Shown: positions 55,501-60,461, numbered from the stretch's first letter. The stretch is 64,000 nucleotides of DNA from Caldilineaceae bacterium (GCA_026645575.1 JAPKMW010000026.1:1-64000); one strand, 5' to 3'. Made by a program: numbers and translations. Notes: a model not told the origin generated them from the sequence alone.

Positions 55501-57876
55501 ATTGTTGCGTTACGCGACTCTTCATCAGACAAGCAGTTCGTAATTCGTAATTCGCAACTTGTAACTTCTTTCCTCAACCGTTTCGCTCTCGTCAAAGCGC
55601 AGGCCAAAACGTATGTACGCGAGAGCCAAGGGCGCCTACTTCTACAGCCACTAGCCGAACAACTGGTGGCAAAGCTGGGCACAGCGGAAGTGGTTGCCCA
55701 CATTCCCCAATATCTCGACACCTTACGAGCGGCGCAGATCCGCACCGGCTATGCGGCAGGCAATCTGCTCAATCTGCTGGTGCAGTTGGGCGAGGATCTA
55801 ACCGGCTATGATTTCTCCGCCTTAGCTGTCTGGCAGGCCGATCTGCGCGGTCTACTCCTGGCCGCCCCCAATTTTACCGCGGCGGATCTGACCAATTCCG
55901 CCTTTACCACTGACATTACGGTGGCGGAAGTCAAGTTTCTGCCACCGGGGGAATTGCTAATTGCCGGCGTCAACAACGGTCTGTTTTGTTGCTGGCGCAC
56001 CAGTGGTGGTCAGATCAAGGATGCCTTCCAGGTCGCAAGCAATAGCCGCGCCCCGTTTTGTTTTAGCGCCGATGGTCGTTCGATTGCCGCGGCTGGGGTT
56101 GATCATCAGATCCGCATCTGGTCCACTGCCGACGGCGCACAGGTACAGACCCTGGCCGGTCACAACAGCCCTATCCTGGGGTTGGCCTTCAGCGCCGATA
56201 GCCGGTATCTGGCCAGCGGTGTGGCGGAAGCCAGCGTCACCGTCTGGGATCTGGCTAGCGGGCAACCATGCTACCGTTTGCCGGGACATGAGCAGAGTGT
56301 CCCGACGTTGCTCTTTAGTCCCGACGGTCGCTGGCTGGTGACCGGCAGCGGCGTCGGCACGATCCGGCTCTGGGATCTGGCGCCCGGTGGCAATCACACC
56401 CAACCCTACGCCACCTTGTCAGGCCATCGCCATGCCATTGGCGCCCTGGCCTTTAGCCCCGATGGACGCTGGCTGCTCAGTGGCGGCCATGATGGCGATA
56501 TTCGTCTGTGGGATCTGGTCCAGGACGGGGCGTATGTCCAGAGCTTTCCGGGCCATCGCAGCATTATTCGCACGCTGCTCTTTCAGCCACTGCCGACATT
56601 GCCCCCCGCCGACGGTTCCTTACCGCGCGCGGCCTATCTTTTCGCCAGTAGTAGCGCTGACCAGACGGTGCGCCTTTGGTCGTTGACTGGTGAACTGCGC
56701 TACACCTTGCTAGGCCACCAGCACGAAGTCAGGGGGCTAACCTTTAGCACCGATGGACGTCAGCTTGTCAGCGCTGGCGCCGATCAATCGATCTATTGGT
56801 GGGACGTGCCAAGCGGTCAGGCGCACCAGGTGTTGCGCGCCCACATTTACGGCCCCAATAGCGTCGCCTTGAACCCGAATGGAACGCAGGTGGCGAGTGG
56901 GAGCGCCGATCGCCTTGTGCGGCTCTGGCCGCTCACTCCCAATGGGACGCAGCCGGATCACACCCCGCGTTATCGCCTCTTACGCGGCCATAGCCATTAT
57001 GTGCGCGCCGTCGCCTTTAGCCCCACCGGCGCCCTCATTGCCAGTTGTAGCCATGATCACACGGTGCGGCTCTGGGACAGCCAAACGCGCAAAGAACTTC
57101 ATACGCTATCGGGTCATACCCGTCATTTGCTGGCGCTGGCCTTTGCGCCGGTGGTGAACGGCGTCACGTTGCTCGCCTCTGGCGGCGCTGACCGCACCAT
57201 TCGCCTCTGGTCTGTTAGCGAAAGACAACCAAGCGAACGGCCCCGGCAGCGCGTGTTGACAGGGCATGAAGATGAGGTTTTTTGCTTGACCTTTGACCCC
57301 ACCGGCGCCATTCTGGTCAGCGGGAGCATGGATGGCTCGGTGCGGGTGTGGCAGGTGGCCACCGGCGTCACACAGCACCGTTTGCTCGGTCATACCGCGC
57401 CCGTGACGTCGGTGAGCATTAGCCCGGATGGCAGCACATTGGCGACTAGCAGCTTTGACCACACCATTCGTCTCTGGGATCTGGCCACCGGCGCTTGTTT
57501 GCATGTGGAGCAGAACAACCGTGTCGGTGTCTTTGCGGTCAAGTTCATGCGTGTTCCAGGCGTGGCCGATGACTTTCTGGCCTACAGCGGGGATGATTAT
57601 GCCATCTATCTCTGGCGCTGGCGCACACAGGAGCCGCCCATTGCCTTACAGGGTCATAGCAATGGCGTGATGGCGTTGGATGTCAGCCGCACCGCACCAT
57701 TCCTTGTCAGTTGCGCCTCTGATAATACCCTCCGCGTCTGGGATCTGACAACCTATCAGTGCGTGCAAATTCTGGACGATCCCGGCCCCTATGCCGGCAT
57801 GAAGATCACCGGCGTCACCGGCATCAGCGAGGCGCAGAAGGCAGCGTTGCGGGCGTTGGGGGCGGTGGAGGAATGA
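40513..57876 (+). CDS. Giant six-module STAND NTPase protein (5787 aa)
   Basis: One uninterrupted frame (TTG start) encodes six NB-ARC-type ATPases. Walker A sites: GPPGVGKT at residue 42, GPGGMGKT 816, GPGGIGKT 1750, GPGGMGKT 2699, GMGGMGKT 3471 and 4679. Each has a Walker B (LVLDN or LILDN), and modules 1-3, 5 and 6 have a TSR sensor; module 4 reads TSH. Modules 1-4 (about 1-738, 775-1666, 1717-2610, 2660-3378) end in TPR-like arrays. Modules 5 and 6 (about 3430-4584, 4637-5787) carry a pentapeptide-like stretch and about 14 WD40 strands each, enough for two seven-blade propellers. Pairs 2/3 and 5/6 are close duplicates. DKVTS linkers join the modules. A cytosolic sensor/signalling scaffold is inferred; ligand and output are unknown. 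Confidence 0.88.
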   Translation: MSPVSLSSASAPLLPLLGRTEELTQITTLLVQPTCRLVTLVGPPGVGKTRLAQEILDFRSWKDLKFGQGIHFVDLAPLRDPTLLATTIAHALSLSGPALQLTGERLTEGLRDQALLLVLDNFEQVVPGIDLLRQILTHCPQIKFVITSRVPLHLPGEQVVPIHPLPLPAPTAPSGHPPQGAVVLATAAQNVAVQLFCQRAAAVAPGFVLTERLAPVVVEICRRLDGLPLAIELAAARCRLLPPPALLERLTQDLPARLELLTNRSPTLPERQQTLRAAVAWSYDLLTAAEQRLFRQLAVFVGGATLAALEAVIQSERLTGTSHHPPPALLNDIEALLDKSLLRQQEPSTHQSEGEPRLLMLETLREYGWELLTATTEGHSTQQRHADYFLTLAETAAPKLHGPDQVAWLDRLALEHDNLRAALNWFVQAGEAIKALRLATALRYFWRVRGHYREGGERLRQILARPEAALTGSPPDPATATVRARALNAAGYLQWVQGNSANAQNLLQEALTLGRAVPDAAATAFALRYLGLVADARQERATARQLLEESLAIYRSLDAPNETALALMYLGDIALGQQRYDQAQQLYQESADLLRQLGNNVVLPYALRHLGYLALIRGHLAAALQLCTESLRLNLATGEQQGSAAALSALAAVAVAGERWAQAIRLLECVTAWLAASQAHLLPFDHTYYTETQRRLQQYQAATIDTASAQAATPLTLDQALAYVVQELIFDDEPRRQGDKVTSDKVTSDKVTSDKVTSDKVTSTSSVTLSPPHPVSLPPPHNLPAFATPLVGRDQALAELAARWQQPGVRLLTLVGPGGMGKTRLAVAAGEARLAAFADGVWFVPLASISTTDALPGAIATALGITLQGSEPRQALLQSLRAQHLLLILDNYEHLLLEEAAVDLVVDLLARAPGVQILITSRQRLNLRGEQLYLVQALTFPSTVTLAEATAASAVRLFVQAVQRVQADFQLTAINLPAVLRICQLVQGMPLGLELAAANAGSAPLRAIADALEQSTEILAVEWRDLPARQRSMRAVFAWSWQLLSTAEQRVLRQSACFRGGFDYTAAQAVIGATPALLTALVDKSLLQWQATAPGEGRYAMHELLRQFAAESLAESGERAMVEERHGRYYLAYLAARGFRLGRSEPKEASAEIQVELDNVRLAWQWAATQGGLVELDQALYAWWQFCLLQGLGGEARQSLAAALVGVRTLLTHQTNDAPLRLLGTRLLAKLLALHANYLFAQGHDEEMAAQAREAMQLGAASGGFEGEILGNYVLGRVLQDADQKREAQTLWEQTIQLIQRYQPQQPENELLHELHWMTHIMLRGSALHFGDYTGCRAHIVEALRICQTLGKQRGELTCLSCLGEINFFLYDFAAAEADFRAELALGGSLGYRLSEMSAQEGLARIARLRGDYATALTLLEQSLSTATELAFHYDEALWLAALIRLHCQLGDQTAAAACQDRLTQLLVQVPLGKECRLYGYLASAFKAHYAGDKDEALAAAEQAHQINQQGGDILFRLVDTALILGHVRAAAGQWAAAQSAFQEALTAFQQFNNQTLAAEPQAGLAQIALAQGDRVGALAQIEALLPILAQEPHAGYNDPFFIYLTGYRVLVANSDPRAATLLQQGYDLLHQAAAALDDASRQRFLTSVPLHRDLIAAYREMQAQRDKMTSDKVTSDKVTSDKVTERAPWRVPFGRASGREVTLSPSHLVTLSPPHNLPATLTPFVGRTRSMAEILSRLQQGVRLLTLVGPGGIGKTRLALAIGQQQLATYPDGVWFVALAALTNPMAIAVAMATALRLPITGDDVRTALVQLLQPKRLLLILDNFEQLLVGSTEGVELVAALLQAAPGVQMLITSRERLQLRSEQLYQVPPLSVAPNATLAEATTASAARLFVQSAQLVQADFQLTPTNLAAVLRICDLVQGMPLGLELAAAQVGTLSLEAIADAIAESAEFLTVDWVDMPARQRSMRAIFVWSWQLLTPEEQRTLRRISIFRGGFDHTAAQTVTGATLPLLTRLLHKSLLQRQETPTGEPRYLMHELLRQFAAEELNRADENRQVEAQHSRYYLAYLAARSRRLGRGEPKAASAEIQTELDNVRLAWQWAATHGELAALEQALYAWWQFCQWQGLEAEGRQSFAAALVGVRTQQGSARSAEDDATVLLGQRLLAKLLAIHANFLYVQGRNEEMTAQAREAIALGRSSGDVTGETFGTFVLGRAAQEVGQLQEADALWRQTLDLVQRYQPAHPENEFLHDAHWMALNALRGNAINFGDYAGSRAYLRQALQLCQTLGKRQGELLSLSRLAQTNFLLYDFVAAEADWRAALHLARTLSYRRVEMLAQEGLGGVSRLRGDYATARRLLEQAVTIAMELAAPYEEAAISATLIRLYTQIGDQAAAAQRQEQLIQLLTRVKLIKECQLYYHLAAALKAHAAGARQEALRHAEQANQLIEQGDILFRVADTALILGHTRAAVGQWAVAATAFHQALAVFQQFADAGNPLGGECALAAEAQAGLAQIALAQGDHIGAQTQVEAILPVLAEEPHAGYNNPFFIYLTAYHVLATTEDPRAVGILQQGYNLLQQDAAKLDEESRQRFLTAVPLHRDLLAAYSKMAARRDKVTSDKVTSDKVTSDKVTSDKVTSDKVTESPRHGAPPGPTQSPSHHLTPPPLYNLPTPLPPLIGRERDLAEIVSRLRQPGARLLTLTGPGGMGKTRLALAAAAQVAPHFAAGVCLVELAELTEPALLPQTVAAALGQAEPAETGGEDPVARYLGDKSLLLVLDNCEHMDEAVAHWSKRWLSACPSLRILATSHGALTVPGEVVWPIPTLAYPPSAEVEPDQLLSFAAVQLFVARAREVKADFALTAANGNAIAEICRRLDGIPLALELAAARVRSLTPTEIAARLNKGMATALANNRSAPARHQTMQAALDWSFAALDADEQLLFQQLAVFAGGFTLPAVESVTQLPDALDRLEHLLERALIITETIGEQTRYRLLGVIRKYAYDKLNDSDAGPALRQRHTAYFLHLAESAQMDVQADGEALWLQPEAENLSSAVDWALTNGQAASAVRLAGALTWYWWIRGSLRSQRPSLQQALAHLATAYQPQDAARHDDPVAAALLALAAGALFALWEEPDKARLAFTQALALAEAAPNQHLIGLALRRLAAVAIGQKAYEAANKFIERGLVVWQALGVIWHVAWLYALQGDLADQRGDHDGAWLAYEASSRLPVDPGARAYPFRRMAYLALARGERNQALALCRESLQLNRATGDRQGIAACLVGVARFTVAGAQTVPQAARLPLLRRAAELLGAVEALLQTVEGRLLQVDDVAYQQTTHALQEQLAPATYQAALATGRSLTVDQATALAMQEETLAPPVEPLRPQEPTSLPSDPVTRWQGDKVTERAPLRVPSGRASGREVTELPSHPVTLSPSHPVTLSPLLDWAEMPMVDFFVERTAEVAQLTAWLIPTAAGGVSAQLISILGMGGMGKTTLAATVTKAVAPHFAVVIWRSLLNAPPPSELLHNWLQTLSRQTLTTLPESLDEQLRLLLTYLQQERCLLVLDNVESIFVADTPAPVGSAQPQSRAGVTRPGYEGYDQLFQRLASSDHQSCLLLTSREQPYALLRVAAGQGRQTQPAARLQVLPLAGLDQAAGQALLASNGLRASAAETAQLIENYSGNPLALQIVASTIADFFGGDVAAFQAEDGQLFDGMRLVLDQQFARLSPLEREILIWLAIEREPVTVPTLRGNFVQPVATAPLLEALQALQNRSLLEKRDSGFTLQNVIIEYATEYLVEQVCQEIEAKSRITNYELRDALPDEERGIRNSELVNSFLNRFTLLKAHSKEYTRQSQARLILQPVAAQLRRRWDQRSVRLQVQQMLNELRAKVIQRGYAAGNLLNLLIHLGVDLHGYDFSGLPVWQADLRRSIARNVNLAQADLAESSFTQTFSRIECVAISPDGQLLAAAGDGGAIRLFRLPNGEPHQMLTGHTNTVTAVAFSPDGAYLASTGDDGLILLWTVQDGRLHRQLDEHMPMRVVAFSPDGRLLAGASRNGTLLLWQVEGGHLLRIVPLHRQRVNALAFHPAGNLLASAGSDGVIYFLDVSQVLPDGNTPSHGFVAGQAPQQASLPVRILVADPNTRFFAVTFSPNGNRFVAGCGDGTLSVWEAPFDQVTHQTLGHRGEIRTVAFCADSTSLFSGGNDGVIRLWDSQAMHCHQTLLGHAETVYTLALGLQDRLLASGSEDATICLWEVNPQTQSVLRQRLVGYPQALECVAWSGCGRWLATGDIHGSVRLWDCQSEPPRCTQEITGESTVISLDFTLDGQQLVIGRYADPQGIQIWTLKADGQWSWRSGQRIPSTGLVRFSPDGTLLALCTNDGTLHLWHTQPLSPHTDPFLFTGQHSYVNRLTFTANGQSIATCSSDQRIRLWRIDTGEETHRLPGFGNNTCLAVNAQGTLLACAAPDFTIALWDLTVPAAKQPLRTLRGHTNEAFACAFSPDGKLLVSAGLDRAVRLWDVQTGAQRTLLGYHEQYALDVAFRPDGKQVASIGKGGALCIWQLDTYERLHTLRAPGPYEGMNITGVTGISDAQKASLKALGAVEDDPVTSDKVTSDKVTSRPEARSEGTRHGARSVTESPSHPVTQSPGHLVTLSPLLDWAEMPMVDFFVERRAEVAQLTAWLTPNATGNVPAQLISILGMGGMGKTTLAAAVTKAVAPAFDVVIWRSLLNAPPLNELLGNWLQVLSRQTLTSPPDSLDEQLRLLLTYLQQARCLLVLDNVESIFAADTPASARDAQSQSRAGMTRAGYESYDQLFLRLATSEHQSCLLLTSREQPYALTRLGRPAQEQDTMGSKRFCVLPLTGLDPQAGYQLLQNNGLAVSSTEAAQLVEDYSGNPLALQIVASTIADFFGGDVAAFQQEAGGLFDGVRLVLDQQVARLSPLERDLLFWLAIEREAVTLPTLRSNLARPVSTREVLEALQALQNRSLLEKRDNGLTLQNVIIEYCTERLVEQVCQEIVALRDSSSDKQFVIRNSQLVTSFLNRFALVKAQAKTYVRESQGRLLLQPLAEQLVAKLGTAEVVAHIPQYLDTLRAAQIRTGYAAGNLLNLLVQLGEDLTGYDFSALAVWQADLRGLLLAAPNFTAADLTNSAFTTDITVAEVKFLPPGELLIAGVNNGLFCCWRTSGGQIKDAFQVASNSRAPFCFSADGRSIAAAGVDHQIRIWSTADGAQVQTLAGHNSPILGLAFSADSRYLASGVAEASVTVWDLASGQPCYRLPGHEQSVPTLLFSPDGRWLVTGSGVGTIRLWDLAPGGNHTQPYATLSGHRHAIGALAFSPDGRWLLSGGHDGDIRLWDLVQDGAYVQSFPGHRSIIRTLLFQPLPTLPPADGSLPRAAYLFASSSADQTVRLWSLTGELRYTLLGHQHEVRGLTFSTDGRQLVSAGADQSIYWWDVPSGQAHQVLRAHIYGPNSVALNPNGTQVASGSADRLVRLWPLTPNGTQPDHTPRYRLLRGHSHYVRAVAFSPTGALIASCSHDHTVRLWDSQTRKELHTLSGHTRHLLALAFAPVVNGVTLLASGGADRTIRLWSVSERQPSERPRQRVLTGHEDEVFCLTFDPTGAILVSGSMDGSVRVWQVATGVTQHRLLGHTAPVTSVSISPDGSTLATSSFDHTIRLWDLATGACLHVEQNNRVGVFAVKFMRVPGVADDFLAYSGDDYAIYLWRWRTQEPPIALQGHSNGVMALDVSRTAPFLVSCASDNTLRVWDLTTYQCVQILDDPGPYAGMKITGVTGISEAQKAALRALGAVEE
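42725..42855 (+). repeat. Linker 1: DKVTS repeats plus inverted arm
   Basis: Five 15-bp units, mostly GACAAGGTGACCAGT, encode DKVTS. After TTCGACAAGCTCA the complementary arm (GTCACCCTGTCACCCCC) encodes VTLSPPHPVSLP. It joins modules 1 and 2. Confidence 0.95.
45509..45660 (+). repeat. Linker 2: DKVTS repeats, 55-bp insert, inverted arm
   Basis: Four units of the GACAAGGTGACAAGT type (DKMTS, DKVTS, DKVTS, DKVTE) are followed by a 55-bp GC-rich insert (45564-45618) and then CACCTTGTCACC-type units encoding VTLSPSHLVTLSP. It joins modules 2 and 3. Confidence 0.95.
45564..45618 (+). repeat. 55-bp nested element, copy A
   Basis: It begins GACTGAGCGCGCCCC and ends GGGCGCGAAGTC. It is nearly identical to 50679-50733 in the same orientation and to 54303-54357 in the opposite orientation. 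It is read here as ERAPWRVPFGRASGREV. Confidence 0.9.
48341..48486 (+). repeat. Linker 3: DKVTS repeats plus inverted-type arm
   Basis: Five identical GACAAGGTGACTAGT units and a sixth ending in GACAGAA encode DKVTS/DKVTE. A GC-rich spacer (CCCCGTCACGGGGCGCC) and CACCCAGTCACC follow. It joins modules 3 and 4. Confidence 0.95.
50643..50794 (+). repeat. Linker 4: short repeat, 55-bp insert, inverted arm
   Basis: AGTGACCCGGTGACAAGGTG and GGCAAGGTGACAAG (DPVTRWQGDKVTE) precede the 55-bp insert (50679-50733). Five CACCCTGTCACC-type units encoding LPSHPVTLSPSHPVTLSP follow. It joins modules 4 and 5. Confidence 0.95.
50679..50733 (+). repeat. 55-bp nested element, copy B
   Basis: Same orientation as copy A, with two differences visible (GTTGCGG for GTGGCGG, CTCTGG for CTTTGG). 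It is read as ERAPLRVPSGRASGREV. Confidence 0.9.
54262..54416 (+). repeat. Linker 5: DKVTS repeats, inverted 55-bp insert, inverted arm
   Basis: DPVTS, DKVTS, DKVTS are followed by the 55-bp insert in reverse (54303-54357) and by CACCTAGTCACC-type units encoding ESPSHPVTQSPGHLVTLSP. It joins module 5 to module 6 directly after what looks like a complete module C-terminus (GVTGISDAQKASLKALGAVE). Confidence 0.95.
54303..54357 (-). repeat. 55-bp nested element, copy C, inverted
   Basis: It is the reverse complement of copies A and B with three to four differences, read here as SRPEARSEGTRHGARSV. All three copies keep the reading frame open in their own orientation. Confidence 0.9.
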
Positions 57877-57881
57877 CAAGG

Positions 57882-57942
57882 TGACAAGGTGAGGGGGTGA
57901 CAAGGTGAACAAAAATCATCTTGTCACCCCCTCACCTTGTCA
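57882..57942. terminator. GTGACAAG-family hairpin between convergent genes
   Basis: Two 27-nt arms (57882-57908 and 57916-57942), with one G-T pair and a 7-nt loop ACAAAAA, follow the giant gene. The stop codon TGA at 57874 is itself the start of a TGACAAGG unit. It is placed to terminate both this gene and the CBM9-like gene. Confidence 0.85.
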
Positions 57943-57971
57943 GATAGTAGAGGTGATTCGGCAAACTATTG

Positions 57972-58799
57972 CTATACGACTTCAGTAGAAAAGTGGACGT
58001 GGGTAAAGAGTTCGGGGATATGTGAATCCCAAACGCCATGCGGACTCCACGCCCAGCCGCCTGAATCCTGGGCAGGGGGCGCGGCTTTGTATTGGTTGAA
58101 ACGCGAAAAGTCCATGCGCCACACATCACCGTTCCGCGGCGGCAAGGCCCGCCCATCCGGCGCGGCCAGGGCGCGAAAGCCCGACCAGGGCAGGGCCAAC
58201 TCCACGGTCCAGCCGCGGTCGCGATCCTGGTTGTTGTTGATCGTGCCGTCAACATAGACGGCGCTGCGCAGACCGGGGAAATCCCAGTTCCAATAGCCAA
58301 TCCGTGGGCCGCGTGGGTGGGGTTGAAAACCGACGCCGGGGAAGGGACGCACGCCTGGTTGGTTGCGGTCAAACTCCGGCATCTGGTCATAGCCGGCGCG
58401 TTCATAGGCTTCCTCCCAAATGAAGAAAACCTCGTAGATCGTACCCAGGGCGTTGATCTCCAATTCGTAGTAGGCATCCGGCCCAGCGACAAACAATTCG
58501 ACATCATTGTTCTCATAGATCAGCGCATCCCGTTCGGTCAAGGTCGCCTCGACAAAGGGTTCTTCGATCCAGTAGCCCACGTAGAGGTAATCGTCGTCCC
58601 ACAAGACCGCGGCGCGGGTGTCATGAATGCCCGGTTGCCCGTTGATGAGATCGGCAAAGCGGGGCGAACGGGGGGCGCGTTGCCAACTCGCTTCGTCCAA
58701 GCGGCCATCAATCTGGGGCGGCGTGTTGGTGCGGTGGGCTGTATAGTGGGCAATGGCTTCCTGCGGCCACGGAAACGGCCAGGCGGTTGTGATAGACAT
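57972..58799 (-). CDS. CBM9-like carbohydrate-binding protein
   Basis: This 275-aa protein starts at 58799 behind AGAGGAGAG; the frame is open to 58883 but the extra part lacks a start signal. NTPPQIDGRLDEASWQRAPR is the standard opening of family-9 carbohydrate-binding domains, followed by LWDDDYLYVGYWIEEP, NNDVELFVAGP and WTVELALPWSGF. There is no signal peptide, although such domains are usually exported. It probably binds polysaccharide or sugar ends. It is convergent with the giant STAND gene and not obviously linked to it. Confidence 0.88.
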   Translation of the reverse strand: MSITTAWPFPWPQEAIAHYTAHRTNTPPQIDGRLDEASWQRAPRSPRFADLINGQPGIHDTRAAVLWDDDYLYVGYWIEEPFVEATLTERDALIYENNDVELFVAGPDAYYELEINALGTIYEVFFIWEEAYERAGYDQMPEFDRNQPGVRPFPGVGFQPHPRGPRIGYWNWDFPGLRSAVYVDGTINNNQDRDRGWTVELALPWSGFRALAAPDGRALPPRNGDVWRMDFSRFNQYKAAPPAQDSGGWAWSPHGVWDSHIPELFTHVHFSTEVV

Positions 58800-59137
58800 G
58801 GCAGCGGTCTCTCCTCTGGTCACGATCATGATAGCAGTGACTTGTAATCCGCACAGTGTAACGCATTCAGTTCGTTTCGGCAAGTGACTGCTGCTGACTC
58901 AGGCTGGGTGAGTCAGCGTGCTTTTTGACATACTCCTGTTGCAGAAAAGCCAACAAACTTTCCACTTCTTACGTAGAGATTACCCAATTTGGTAAAAGAG
59001 ATGGGGAAGCCGCTTGCACTATGGAAATGAAGGTGAAAGGGCGAACGTATAAATTTGACGGCACAATCACTCAGTCTAGCGTTCAAAGGCGCTGCATGAT
59101 AAAATTGGGTGAACCGATAAACATGTACAGGTTTCCT
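58800..59137. other. AT-richer gap before rusA
   Basis: A 9-bp hairpin GCTGACTCA / TGAGTCAGC lies at 58893-58917. From 58925 a frame in phase with rusA is open (GRTYKFDGTITQSSVQRRCM). It might be an N-terminal extension or a lost neighbour; its family is not recognised. Base composition is visibly lower in GC than the surroundings. Confidence 0.4.
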
Positions 59138-59679
59138 ATGCTACCCTTTGAATTTACTGTGGCTGGCCCACCAATTTCATACCAGACACGGCGTTCATTG
59201 CGGTTGCAATTGTGGAAGCAGACTGTTTATACTGCCGCACGATGGCGCTGGCCGACAGGTGCGCCACCCTTACAGGTTCCGTTAAAACTAACGGTCTGTT
59301 ATTATCACGATGGCGTTTCGGTGCGGATAGACAATGATAATATGCTCAAACCCATTCAAGATGCACTGATTGGTCTTGTGTATGAAGATGATCGACAAAT
59401 TACTGATATACAGGTGAGAAAGACTGACATTAACGGTAGTTTTTATGGGCTCAATCGGAACTCAGGGGCTTGACAACCATCTTCCGGGAAGGTTTAACCG
59501 GACGATCCGGTCGACAGAACCGACCTTCCCGGAAGATTCCTTTGTCAACCCCTTGGATTCCGGTTGAGCCTTTTTATGTACGTGGCATTTCGCCCGTTCT
59601 TGCCGAAGGGTTTAGCAAGGGGCAGGAGTTTCTTTACGTGCGTGTGGAGGCAGCGCCCAGTCACGAGGAGTTACTGTGA
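59138..59679 (+). pseudogene. rusA: RusA-family Holliday-junction resolvase, interrupted by a MITE
   Basis: The canonical start MLPFEFTVAGPPISYQTR lies at 59138. The metal-site region reads VRIDNDNMLKPIQDALIGLV followed by YEDDRQITDI, as in RusA. After NGSF the gene is interrupted by the 123-bp element at 59448-59570. The tail YVRGISPVLAEGFSKGQEFL resumes afterwards in the matching frame. Removing the element and one copy of the 8-bp duplication restores a continuous protein of about 136 aa ending at 59679. RusA-type enzymes cut four-way DNA junctions as dimers. The stop overlaps the next start (ATGA), so the two were one operon. Confidence 0.9.
59448..59570. mobile_element. 123-bp MITE with 8-bp target-site duplication
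   Basis: The terminal repeats start GGCTCAATCGGAACTCAGGG and, read from the other end, GGCTCAACCGGAATCCAAGG. They continue for about 48 bp to CTTCCGGGAAGGT, so the element is almost one long palindrome. TTTTTATG flanks it on both sides (59440-59447 and 59571-59578). It has no coding capacity. GGCTC ends and an AT-rich 8-bp duplication are compatible with mobilisation by an ISL3-type transposase; this assignment is inference. Confidence 0.92.
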
Positions 59680-60356
59680 TGAAACATAAATTAACCGAGC
59701 TAGAGCAACGTCGGCTGGCGGAACTGGCGCGTGACTATCGAAATGAGGGGTATACGGTCATCACCGAACCGACCTAGGGGCAATTGCCGGCGTTCCTCGC
59801 CAGCTTTCAGCTCGATATGCTGGCTTACAATGCCATGGAGAGCGTGGTCTTTCTAGTCAGATCGCAAAGCAGCCTCGCCGCTTCACACGAATTGGCGGGG
59901 ATTGCCAAAGCCGTAGAGGGGCAACCGGGGTGGCGCTTTGATCTGGTGGTGACAAACGCACGGCCGAAAGCCGGTTTTGTCACCGCGACTGAACAGTTAT
60001 TAAATCGCACGCAGGTTATGACGCGACTCCAGGAATCAGACGAACTGTCCACTCAGGAACATGGAGAAGCGGCGTTTTTGCTCGCTTGGTCGGCGGCGGA
60101 AGCGGTATTGCGCACCGTTGCCAGCCGCGAAAAGGTCTCCCCTGTGCGCAGCCCATCCGAGGCCGTTGCCAAAAATTTATATACCCACGGCCTGCTTGAC
60201 CGCGACCAGTATGAAACCTTGCGCGAAGGACTGAAAGTACGCAACGCCATCGTGCATGGGTATCAGGAGCCACCAACCTATGCCTATGTTCTGCACAAAT
60301 TGCAAGCGCTGACCCGGCAGTTATTGAACGAAGAGTCGTTGGTGCGCGTCTATTAA
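59679..60356 (+). pseudogene. AHJR-like nuclease / HEPN-like protein with nonsense codon
   Basis: The start ATG overlaps the rusA stop. The frame reads ERRLAELARDY-type sequence (EQRRLAELARDYRNEGYTVI), then an in-frame TAG at 59775, and continues to 60356 (225 codons in all). The region FQLDMLAYNAMESVVFLVRS, then GQPGWRFDLVV, resembles the AHJR-type restriction-endonuclease fold, but the catalytic EVK is LVR. The C-terminal helical part ends in LREGLKVRNAIVHGYQ, a HEPN-like motif with R-x4-H. The nuclease core seems inactive and the gene broken; the HEPN-like part could still be made from 59784 or later. Confidence 0.65.
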
Positions 60357-60380
60357 AAGAGGCGACAGTCGGCATATAGA

Positions 60381-60427
60381 CGCGAGGAGGGCCAAGATGA
60401 ACGCAATTCATCTTGGCCCTCCTCGCG
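60381..60427. terminator. Bidirectional terminator hairpin
   Basis: A perfect 20-bp stem CGCGAGGAGGGCCAAGATGA / complement (60381-60400 and 60408-60427) with a 7-nt loop lies between convergent genes. Confidence 0.85.
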
Positions 60428-60461
60428 TGCGGTGCTGTTACTCTAACCGAACAAGTGCTGC

